Below are positions 1 through 5,182 of a stretch of 5,182 nt of DNA, one piece after another. This DNA comes from Bacteroidota bacterium (GTDB lineage: Bacteria; Bacteroidota; Bacteroidia; Bacteroidales; P3), in NCBI GenBank assembly GCA_030540495.1, contig JAUNWC010000131.1, positions 1 to 5,182 on the forward strand, written 5' to 3'. The notes beneath the pieces are model-generated. The model was given only the letters and a program-made list of their open reading frames with translations, searched no databases and was not told the origin of the DNA. Position 1 is the first letter of the stretch. Each line of letters starts with the position of its first letter. The position numbers and the translations under genes were made by a program.

Positions 1-87
1 CTAAAAAAATAAATGTATGTAAGACTTCTGTTTAGATAGAACTACTTATAAGAAGATTATTCCACACAAATACACTACTGAAATACA

Positions 88-103
88 TAATAATACATTA
101 TTA
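88..103. promoter_or_regulatory. Small AT-rich dyad upstream of the hydrolase gene
   Basis: TAATAA (88-93) and TTATTA (98-103) form a perfect inverted repeat around TACA, ending 13 bases before the start codon. It could be an operator or part of a promoter. In such AT-rich DNA a dyad of this size can arise by chance. I see no TAnnTTTG element of the Bacteroidota type in positions 1-116, so the promoter itself is not identified. Confidence 0.25.
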
Positions 104-116
104 AAATTACTATAAA

Positions 117-1301
117 ATGTTTAGAGTTACAAGAAAAATCTTGCCCGTTGGACAAGGTGCGTTTTACTTTGAGCAACTGCAAGATGGAGAGGAAACGAAG
201 AATGTTATATATGATTGTGGTAGCACTACTAAAAACCATAAGGCTATACTAACTCAACAAATTAGACACTTGTTGCCTGAACAATCTGTTATAGATGTTT
301 TGTTTATTTCTCATTTTGATAAAGATCATGTAAATGGAATAGAAGAACTCTGTAAGCATTTTGATGTAAAAAAGATCATTATACCTGAATTTGATAGACA
401 ATATCTTTCGATTTACTTTCTATTTAATTTTCTTAGCGAGAAAGCATCAGTTAGTAATTATTCTATCAATTATGGTGCAGTTGATTCTTTTTCGTCTTTT
501 CTACAAGAAAATGCAGAAAGAATTGTTCAAGTAAGTCCTTATAACCCGAATTCCGATTTAGACGAAAGACCGCAAAATATCCATGAAATTAAAACTAATG
601 TACCAATCCTTTCAGGACGTCAATTAACATTAGGAGGAGGTTTATATATTCCTATTAATTTTGGCGTTACTAAAAAACAGGTTGATGACTTTAAGAATGC
701 ATTTAATAGGGAATTTCATGTTTATATTCTTTCAAATGATTCAACTGAAAGAAATAAAATAAAAGATATTATTGCCCAAAATTCTGCAAAAATAAAAGGA
801 ATATATAAAGCACTTGTAGGTGATGTAAATGCACACTCTATGATAGTTTACTCTGGAGCTGTGAATGGGTATGATTTTTATTTTATGCATATTGATATGG
901 AATATTGCTGTAATGTTTATTCTCCTCACTGTTATCATCATTGTACCCATGATTGCAGACATAAAGTTTCTTGCTTATATACTGGCGATGCAAATTTGGA
1001 CGCGGCAAGACTGAAAGTCGTAAAAAAGATTTTGAAAACGAAAATAGATACAATAGGCGTGTTGCAATTACCACATCATGGTTCTAAAAGAAATTTAGAC
1101 TATAAAACATATAAAAAGATAATGATGTCTAAAGGTGAGTGTCAAAAATTAATCACATTTGCCTCCTTTGGAACGAGTAATCAATATCACCATCCATCTT
1201 ATTCTCTTATTGAAGATATAATGATTGAAGATGATTGCTTTTTCGGAGTAACAGAACGTCTTGGACCTTTAGAAATGGAAATCAATCATTTATTTGTTTA
1301 A
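117..1301 (+). CDS. Stand-alone ComEC/Rec2-type metallo-beta-lactamase-fold hydrolase with a Cys/His-rich insertion
   Basis: A predicted cytosolic metal-dependent hydrolase of 394 residues; the substrate is unknown. The metal-site motif is SHFDKDH at residues 65-71 (H66, D68, D70, H71), the HxDxDH form usual in the ComEC-like branch. A second metal-site segment, YTGDA, is at 288-292, followed by LPHHGS at 318-323 and a C-terminal SFGTSNQYHHPS at 350-361, all typical of the same branch. No signal peptide or membrane segment is visible, so this is not the ComEC DNA-uptake channel but only its hydrolase-like domain. Residues about 140-230 are a poorly recognised insert. Residues 264-286, just before YTGDA, hold six Cys and five His. 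The ATG at 117 follows an A-rich leader with no Shine-Dalgarno. The gene is clearly more AT-rich than its neighbours, which suggests separate acquisition. Free-standing proteins of this type are known from mobile and defence loci, but no partner gene is visible here. The fold is well supported; the role is open. Confidence 0.85.
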   Translation: MFRVTRKILPVGQGAFYFEQLQDGEETKNVIYDCGSTTKNHKAILTQQIRHLLPEQSVIDVLFISHFDKDHVNGIEELCKHFDVKKIIIPEFDRQYLSIYFLFNFLSEKASVSNYSINYGAVDSFSSFLQENAERIVQVSPYNPNSDLDERPQNIHEIKTNVPILSGRQLTLGGGLYIPINFGVTKKQVDDFKNAFNREFHVYILSNDSTERNKIKDIIAQNSAKIKGIYKALVGDVNAHSMIVYSGAVNGYDFYFMHIDMEYCCNVYSPHCYHHCTHDCRHKVSCLYTGDANLDAARLKVVKKILKTKIDTIGVLQLPHHGSKRNLDYKTYKKIMMSKGECQKLITFASFGTSNQYHHPSYSLIEDIMIEDDCFFGVTERLGPLEMEINHLFV

Positions 1302-1327
1302 GAACAGAAAATAAAACTACAATCAAA

Positions 1328-2101
1328 ATGAATAACACACAAACAATTATCCGCTATCGTCCAACTTCTGAAATAGCAATTTTGCAAATAAATAGCCCAA
1401 CAACGTTAAATGCGTTAAATTCTGCTATTTTAGAAGAATTGAATACGGCTATTGATGAAATAAGCAAAGAAAAAGAAGTTAAAGTCGTAATTATTACGGG
1501 AGTGAATAAAGCCTTTGTTGCAGGAGCAGATATTAAACAGATGGCGGAATTTAATAAAGCAGAAGCTTTAGAGTTTAGCCGATTAGGGTGCGAACTGTTT
1601 AGAAAGATAGCAACGATGAACAATATCGTTATTGCTTCTGTTAATGGTTATGCATTAGGAGGCGGTTGCGAGTTAGCAATGGCTTGCGATATAAGAATTG
1701 CCTCCACTAAAGCAAAGTTTGGACAACCTGAAATAACATTAGGAATAATTCCGGGATTTTCCGGTATGCAACGATTGGTAAATCTTGTCGGGTATGCTAA
1801 AGCGAAAGAACTGATTTATACTGGCAAGATGATAGACAGCAACGAGGCTTTAAGTATCGGACTTGTAAATAAAATTGTTGAAAGCGAAAAGTTGAAAGAA
1901 GAGACTTTGAACTTGGCAGAACAAATTGCTAAAAATCCTTTGTCGACACTGTTGAAAGCAAAAGAATTATTCAGCAGTTGCTATTATTCTGAAAAAGTTA
2001 TGGGCAAAGAGATGCATTTGTTTTCTGAATGCTTTGAGACCTTTAACCAAAAGGAAGGTATGCAAGCCTTTATAGAGAAACGTAAAGCAAACTTTAAATA
2101 A
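1328..2101 (+). CDS. Crt-like short-chain enoyl-CoA hydratase (crotonase family)
   Basis: A 257-residue crotonase-fold enzyme, the usual length for a bacterial enoyl-CoA hydratase. It should add water reversibly to short trans-2-enoyl-CoA such as crotonyl-CoA, in the cytosol, in beta-oxidation or butyrate-type metabolism. The oxyanion-hole segments are AGADIKQM at 65-72 and GYALGGGCELAMACD at 107-121. Both catalytic glutamates of true hydratases are present: E115 in GGGCEL and E135 in FGQPEI. The C-terminal SECFETFNQKEGMQAFIEKR (233-252) resembles clostridial crotonase (Crt). The usual GFGGTQRL reads GFSGMQRL here (143-150). I chose the ATG at 1328 over an in-frame ATG at 1235, because the 31 extra residues would overlap the upstream gene by 67 bases and resemble nothing in crotonases. 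The gene starts 26 bases after the hydrolase and ends 5 bases before the acyltransferase, so co-transcription with the latter is likely. Family and catalytic competence are well supported; the exact acyl-CoA is inferred. Confidence 0.92.
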   Translation: MNNTQTIIRYRPTSEIAILQINSPTTLNALNSAILEELNTAIDEISKEKEVKVVIITGVNKAFVAGADIKQMAEFNKAEALEFSRLGCELFRKIATMNNIVIASVNGYALGGGCELAMACDIRIASTKAKFGQPEITLGIIPGFSGMQRLVNLVGYAKAKELIYTGKMIDSNEALSIGLVNKIVESEKLKEETLNLAEQIAKNPLSTLLKAKELFSSCYYSEKVMGKEMHLFSECFETFNQKEGMQAFIEKRKANFK

Positions 2102-2106
2102 AAAAG

Positions 2107-2925
2107 ATGGAATATAAAATAGAGCAAGTGAAGACTGACGAGAAGTCTTTGCAAGAAGTGTTATCATTGCTTCAAATATCTTTTCCAAATTCAACAAAGT
2201 TTAGTTTGGAATATTTGAAATGGCAATATGCAGATAATCCTAATGGAGAAATTGTTGGTTTCAATGCTTATTGGGGTGAAGAGTTGGCTGCTCATTATGT
2301 TACGATGCCAATTTATATGAATATTAACGGGCAAAGAACAAAAGGGCTTTTATCTTTGAACACGGCAACTCACCCGAACCACAGAGGCAAGAGGCTGTTT
2401 TCTATTTTAGCGGACAGGACTTACAACTATGCACAAAGTGTAGATTATAAGTTTGTTATTGGAGTTGCTAATGCAAACAGTACGCACGGGTTTATTAAAA
2501 ATCTTGGTTTTAGTCTTATTGGACCGCTTACGTTTAGAGTTGGTTTTGGCGTAAAGATATTTCAAAACAAAGACTTTCAATTTACAATATGTTGGGACAA
2601 CAACGTTTTGCAGTGGCGTTTGAATAATCCTGCAAATAAGTATTACAATTACAAAGGTTTTATTGTCAGTCCGATTAAGATTGGAGCAAAAACTTTGTTA
2701 GGCTATAAAACCGATAAGTTAGAGAAAAGCAATATGTCCTTACGACCTTTGAATTTGTACATTGGTTTAGGAGCTGATTTATCTAAAGGACATTATTTCA
2801 AGTTGCCGAAGTTTATCAAACATTCTCCTTTTAATTTAATCTTTCGTGATTTAACTAACGGCACACTTCCAAAAGTAACCAAAGACAACATCTTTTTTCA
2901 GTTGTTAGACTTTGATGTGGCTTAA
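2107..2925 (+). CDS. GNAT-like acyltransferase, possibly with a second degenerate GNAT half
   Basis: A 272-residue protein whose first about 145 residues look like a GNAT acyl-CoA-dependent N-acyltransferase. The acyl-CoA-binding motif A appears as ATHPNHRGKRLF (87-98), where R93-G94-K95 is conserved but the usual second glycine is R96. Motif B follows as GVANANSTHGFIKNLGF (119-135), the typical 'N..S...Y/F...GF' pattern. The C-terminal half is not clearly recognised. It has a WRLNNP segment at 170-175 that echoes WQYADNP at 39-45, as in proteins with two GNAT-like halves. No signal peptide or membrane segment is seen, so it should act in the cytosol. It starts 5 bases after the hydratase stop and lies 35 bases before a polysaccharide deacetylase. 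A role in acylating an amino sugar or sugar nucleotide for a surface glycan is inferred from that context only. Such genes are common in exopolysaccharide loci; the acceptor cannot be read from the sequence. Confidence 0.75.
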   Translation: MEYKIEQVKTDEKSLQEVLSLLQISFPNSTKFSLEYLKWQYADNPNGEIVGFNAYWGEELAAHYVTMPIYMNINGQRTKGLLSLNTATHPNHRGKRLFSILADRTYNYAQSVDYKFVIGVANANSTHGFIKNLGFSLIGPLTFRVGFGVKIFQNKDFQFTICWDNNVLQWRLNNPANKYYNYKGFIVSPIKIGAKTLLGYKTDKLEKSNMSLRPLNLYIGLGADLSKGHYFKLPKFIKHSPFNLIFRDLTNGTLPKVTKDNIFFQLLDFDVA

Positions 2926-2960
2926 AGGAAAATCAAGAAATTAAAAAAGAAACAACAGCA

Positions 2961-3812
2961 ATGAATATTTTAACTTTTGATACGGAGGAGTGGTTTCATT
3001 TATTAGATTTTGAGGCTACTCGTTCTAAAGAGCAGTGGAAGAAATATCCTGTCAGAATTTATGAAAATATTGATAGGATATTGCGTATTTTAGAGGAAAC
3101 TGATAGTAAAGCGACTTTCTTTGTTATTGGTTGGATTGCTAAAACTTATCCTGATTTGGTTAAGAAGATAGCACAGAAATACGAGATAGGTTCTCATACT
3201 TTAAATCATCAATTGGTTTGGCAACAAAGTCCTAAGGAATTTAAAGAAGATGTCTCTTCCTCTATTAAACTTTTGGAAGATATTACGGGCAAGAAGGTGA
3301 AATATTTTCGTGCTCCGGGCTTTTCTATCAGAGCAACGGAAGGTTGGGCGTTTGACATTATCAAAGAGTGTGGTATAGAGATAGATTGTTCTGTTTTTCC
3401 TGCACATCATGCACACGGAGGTTTGCCACATTATGGGAAAGCCACTCCGTCCATCATTCAACACGAAAAGACGACTATTAAAGAGTTGCCAATCAGTATG
3501 AAAACCATTTTGGGCAAGCATATCATCTTTTCGGGTGGAGGTTATTTTCGGCTTTGTCCTTATTGGTTAGTGAAACATTGGACCAAAGAGTTTCAGGACG
3601 ACTATTTGTTAGGTTATATTCATCCACGAGATTTAGATGCCGGACAACCGATGTTAGACGGCTTGCCACTGATGCGTAAATTTAAATCATACGTTGGTTT
3701 AAAAGGAGCAGAAAAAAAACTAACTCGCTGGCTAAAAGATTTTAAATTTATAGACATCTCCACCGCTGACAAAGCGATTGATTGGGAAAAAGTTCCAGTG
3801 GTAAAAGTGTGA
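2961..3812 (+). CDS. Polysaccharide deacetylase, NodB-like with DUF3473-type C-terminus (exopolysaccharide-locus type)
   Basis: A 283-residue carbohydrate esterase-4/NodB-fold protein that should remove N-acetyl groups from a polysaccharide or lipid-linked glycan precursor. Motif 1 is LTFDTEEWFH (4-13) with catalytic-base candidate D7. The metal-binding HxxxH is in GSHTLNH (H79, H83). Motif 3 is YFRAPGFS (115-122, R117). The C-terminal part, with SGGGYFRLCPYW (191-202), GYIHPRDLD (218-226, H221) and KSYVGLKGAEKKLTRWLKDF (242-261), follows the pattern of the DUF3473 domain found in deacetylases of XrtA/PEP-CTERM-type exopolysaccharide loci. Those enzymes often read HPWELD where this one has HPRDLD. 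No signal peptide is visible, so it probably acts on the cytosolic side, which is usual for this subgroup and unlike secreted chitin or peptidoglycan deacetylases. The ATG at 2961 is preceded by an A-rich, Shine-Dalgarno-free leader. It is probably the last gene of the + strand transcription unit. The family is well supported; the substrate is inferred. Confidence 0.9.
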   Translation: MNILTFDTEEWFHLLDFEATRSKEQWKKYPVRIYENIDRILRILEETDSKATFFVIGWIAKTYPDLVKKIAQKYEIGSHTLNHQLVWQQSPKEFKEDVSSSIKLLEDITGKKVKYFRAPGFSIRATEGWAFDIIKECGIEIDCSVFPAHHAHGGLPHYGKATPSIIQHEKTTIKELPISMKTILGKHIIFSGGGYFRLCPYWLVKHWTKEFQDDYLLGYIHPRDLDAGQPMLDGLPLMRKFKSYVGLKGAEKKLTRWLKDFKFIDISTADKAIDWEKVPVVKV

Positions 3813-3956
3813 AGATTTTATTAACGCGGTGGAAGAGTTTAATGGAAAGAAATAAAAGTTTAAGATAGTTAGAAGTGTAATTTGTTAAGGACGTTTCATT
3901 ACAGAAAGAAGTAGTGAGATGTCTTTTTGAGGTGTGAATTATCGGAGGGAAATGGG

Positions 3957-3986
3957 AAAAACATAGGAACTTTTTTTCAAAAGATT
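3957..3986 (+). repeat. Direct repeat, copy 1 (30 bases)
   Basis: It begins AAAAACATAGGAACTTTTTT and continues to 3986; identical to copy 2. After the 30 identical bases the two copies differ at one base (A at 3987, G at 4029) and then match for three more, so the similarity covers 33 of 34 positions. Confidence 0.95.
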
Positions 3987-3998
3987 AGAGCAAAAAAT

Positions 3999-4028
3999 AA
4001 AAACATAGGAACTTTTTTTCAAAAGATT
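3999..4028 (+). repeat. Direct repeat, copy 2 (30 bases)
   Basis: Identical to copy 1 and offset by 42 bases. This copy forms the left arm of the large palindrome: 4001-4010 is complementary to 4114-4123, and 4021-4027 to 4096-4102. Confidence 0.95.
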
Positions 4029-4044
4029 GGAGGTCTCTACCCCC

Positions 4045-4080
4045 AAAAGCCACTTTTTTAGGGTAAAAAGCGGCTTTTTT
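4045..4080 (+). terminator. Terminator-like hairpin with T-tract between convergent genes
   Basis: The left arm 4045-4058 (AAAAGCCACTTTTT) pairs with the right arm 4065-4078 (AAAAAGCGGCTTTT) in 13 of 14 positions. The single A-C mismatch is at 4052/4071, and the loop is TAGGGT. On the + strand the T-run 4075-4080 follows the GC core, fitting an intrinsic terminator for the + strand unit. On the - strand the stem gives only four T before a G-run, so it would be a weaker stop for the epimerase gene. It lies 232 bases past the deacetylase stop, a long way for a simple terminator. An outer stem (4031-4035 with 4081-4085) extends it. Confidence 0.6.
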
Positions 4081-4089
4081 GACCTAACT

Positions 4090-4124
4090 GTTCCTATCTT
4101 TTTATAAAAATGCTCCTATGTTTT
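4090..4124 (-). repeat. Two inverted copies of the repeat motif
   Basis: Read on the - strand, 4124-4112 gives AAAACATAGGAGC and 4102-4090 gives AAAAGATAGGAAC. Each differs by one base from the AAAACATAGGAAC of the direct repeats. Their spacing is 22 bases, against 42 on the left side, so the two arms are not simple mirror images. A later duplication of the left arm is one explanation. Confidence 0.85.
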
Positions 4125-4180
4125 CACAAAAAAGTCAATAGAAGTGGAAAACATTATTCTTTCCAAAGCGTTTGTGAAGG

Positions 4181-5176
4181 TTATTCTGTTTTAAATGTTA
4201 TGTTGTCTGTTCTGGGGTGAATAAATTCAAATTCAAGCGTGCGGGCAAGTCCTTCTTTAAGAGTATAAGGTGGTTTAAAGCCGGAAGTGTGGGTTTTGCT
4301 TGCATCATATTGTGTGGTGGCACAAAATTTCTTTACCCTTACACTGCTGATGGTTAGTTTCTTACCTGTCAGTTTTGCCAACAAATCAAAACAATAGCCG
4401 CCCAACATTCCCATCCAATAAGGAAAATGCATCTGCGGAATATGTTTGTTAAGCACTTTCTCAACATGCTCCACCAAATCGTTCATATTGCAGTCCGGCT
4501 TATCAATATAGTTAAAGACGTTGTACCCCTCCTTTTTGTTGTCAATCATAAACTTCACAAAAGCCACAATATTTCCAACGTAAGCCATAGATTTATAATT
4601 CTTTCCACTGCCAACCATCAGAAACTTTCCGCTGGAAATCTGTTTCAAAAGGTTATAAACGTTGCCACGGTTCCTTTCGCCAAAGATAACTGTCGGGCGA
4701 ATGATGTTGATGTTCCAATCTTTGTGCGTTTTGTACCATTCTTGCAAAACCTGTTCTGCCTGCCACTTGCTTTTGCCATAATGATTAAACGGGTCAGGCG
4801 TAAATTCTTCGTTAGGGTTATCTTTATTCAACCCATAAACCGCAACAGAAGAAAAGAAAACCAACCTTTTAACGCCATTATTTTCCATAGCCTGCAAGCA
4901 AACTTTCATTCCACCCACATTAGTGTCGTAATAAAGAGAAGTTGGCGAAACATCATCCCTGTGCTGTGCCGCAAGCAAAACAACCAAATCGCTATCCTTT
5001 AATTCTTTGTCCATCTGCTCTTGTACCCTCACATCTCCAATGGTTGTCAGTTGTGGAAAGAAATGACTTTGCAACAAATCCACATTTTTCAATTCATAAT
5101 TCACTTTATCTTCACTCAAAAGACCTATTAAGCGAGTTCCCACAAATCCACTCGCACCAATCAATGTTATTTTCAT
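4181..5176 (-). CDS. NAD-dependent epimerase/dehydratase of the extended SDR family (nucleotide-sugar type)
   Basis: A complete 331-residue Rossmann-fold enzyme that probably epimerises, dehydrates or reduces a nucleotide sugar in the cytosol for surface-glycan synthesis. The dinucleotide-binding GASGFVG is at residues 7-13 (GxxGxxG). An acidic D33 near the end of the second strand suggests NAD rather than NADP. LLAAQH is at 67-72, the active-site serine region FFSSVAVYG at 107-115, and the catalytic pair Y133 and K137 in HYGKSK. IIRPTVIFG (158-166) is the usual substrate-side segment. The C-terminal part contains a hydrophobic stretch around 251-270 and resembles epimerases from O-antigen and exopolysaccharide clusters; the sugar cannot be read from the sequence. 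The ATG is at 5176-5174 and the TAA ends at 4181. Only 6 bases upstream are in the window, so promoter and partners are unseen. The gene is richer in GC than the others. Family is secure; specificity is not. Confidence 0.9.
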   Translation of the reverse strand: MKITLIGASGFVGTRLIGLLSEDKVNYELKNVDLLQSHFFPQLTTIGDVRVQEQMDKELKDSDLVVLLAAQHRDDVSPTSLYYDTNVGGMKVCLQAMENNGVKRLVFFSSVAVYGLNKDNPNEEFTPDPFNHYGKSKWQAEQVLQEWYKTHKDWNINIIRPTVIFGERNRGNVYNLLKQISSGKFLMVGSGKNYKSMAYVGNIVAFVKFMIDNKKEGYNVFNYIDKPDCNMNDLVEHVEKVLNKHIPQMHFPYWMGMLGGYCFDLLAKLTGKKLTISSVRVKKFCATTQYDASKTHTSGFKPPYTLKEGLARTLEFEFIHPRTDNITFKTE

Positions 5177-5182
5177 TGTTAT

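Larger units (their letters stand above)
3957..4124. repeat. Symmetric intergenic repeat element with four motif copies pointing inward
   Basis: The motif AAAA[C/G]ATAGGA[A/G]C occurs four times. Two copies are on the + strand, inside a perfect 30-base direct repeat (3957-3986 and 3999-4028, period 42). Two are on the - strand (4112-4124 and 4090-4102). All four point toward a centre near 4062. Large parts of the two sides pair: 4001-4010 with 4114-4123, 4021-4027 with 4096-4102, 4031-4035 with 4081-4085, and the inner hairpin 4045-4058 with 4065-4078. These pairings share nearly the same centre, so the whole stretch is a nested imperfect palindrome of about 120 bases. It could be a member of a dispersed repeat family (REP- or MITE-like) or an elaborate terminator. 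I see no flanking target-site duplication and no transposase. Confidence 0.8.
3813..4180. other. Gene-free region between convergent genes
   Basis: This 368-base gap separates the ends of the deacetylase and the epimerase. Positions 3813-3956 show nothing I can support: no reading frame longer than about 20 codons with a plausible start, no tRNA-like fold and no clear repeat. Positions 3957-4124 hold the symmetric repeat element and terminator-like hairpin described separately. Positions 4125-4180 are a plain AT-rich tail of the - strand gene. With convergent genes on both sides, no promoter is needed here, so the structured element is more likely connected with transcription ends or with a dispersed repeat family. 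Confidence 0.7.

Noticed and set aside
1289..1296. TTTATTTG as a Bacteroidota -7 promoter element for the hydratase
   Set aside because: It differs from TAnnTTTG at a key base, lies inside the hydrolase coding end, and no properly spaced -33 element is seen.
1235..1327. In-frame upstream ATG extending the hydratase by 31 residues
   Set aside because: The extension overlaps the hydrolase gene by 67 bases, and its residues do not resemble any crotonase N-terminus. The ATG at 1328 gives the standard family length.
3201..3521. A 106-codon open frame antisense to the deacetylase
   Set aside because: It lies wholly inside a gene with conserved catalytic motifs, and its product resembles nothing known to me.
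3841..3867. Very short open frame after the deacetylase (8 codons from an ATG)
   Set aside because: Too short and without any supporting start signal or family similarity.
3962..3972. Resemblance of the ATAGGAACTT motif to the arm of the yeast FRT recombination site
   Set aside because: Only about ten bases match, the FRT spacing and core are absent, and Flp belongs to yeast plasmids. I regard it as chance.
3957..4028. The 30-base direct repeats with a 12-base gap considered as a CRISPR remnant
   Set aside because: Only two copies exist, the gap is far shorter than a spacer, the unit is AT-rich and homopolymeric, and inverted copies lie alongside. No cas gene is visible.
4427..5002. A 191-codon open frame on the + strand, antisense to the epimerase gene
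   Set aside because: The - strand frame encodes a full, motif-complete SDR enzyme; the antisense product shows no recognisable domain.

Overview
The window looks like part of a low-GC bacterial chromosome, most probably from the Bacteroidota. The coding is AT-rich, the start codons follow A-rich leaders with no Shine-Dalgarno sequence, and the gene types fit a surface-glycan neighbourhood of that phylum. This assignment is an inference: there is no rRNA or other taxonomic marker in the window.

Layout. Positions 1-116 are an AT-rich leader. Four genes then run on the + strand: a stand-alone ComEC-type metallo-beta-lactamase-fold hydrolase (117-1301), a Crt-like enoyl-CoA hydratase (1328-2101), a GNAT-like acyltransferase (2107-2925) and a NodB/DUF3473-type polysaccharide deacetylase (2961-3812). 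A 368-base intergenic region follows (3813-4180). It holds a structured element built from four copies of one short motif arranged around a terminator-like hairpin. The last gene (4181-5176, - strand) is a complete extended-SDR nucleotide-sugar epimerase/dehydratase. It converges on the + strand genes, and its promoter lies outside the window.

How the genes may work together. The acyltransferase, the deacetylase and the epimerase are the kind of enzymes that build and modify an exopolysaccharide, O-antigen or capsule: making a nucleotide sugar, adding acyl groups and removing N-acetyl groups. The hydratase gene sits 5 bases upstream of the acyltransferase and is probably co-transcribed with it, but its link to glycan work is unclear; it may simply be a fatty-acid or butyrate-type enzyme. 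The hydrolase is visibly more AT-rich than the rest and carries an unusual Cys/His-rich insertion, so it may have been acquired separately.

The two items most worth a second look are the Cys/His cluster inside the hydrolase and the symmetric repeat element between the convergent genes. I see no RNA gene, CRISPR array, transposase or complete mobile element.
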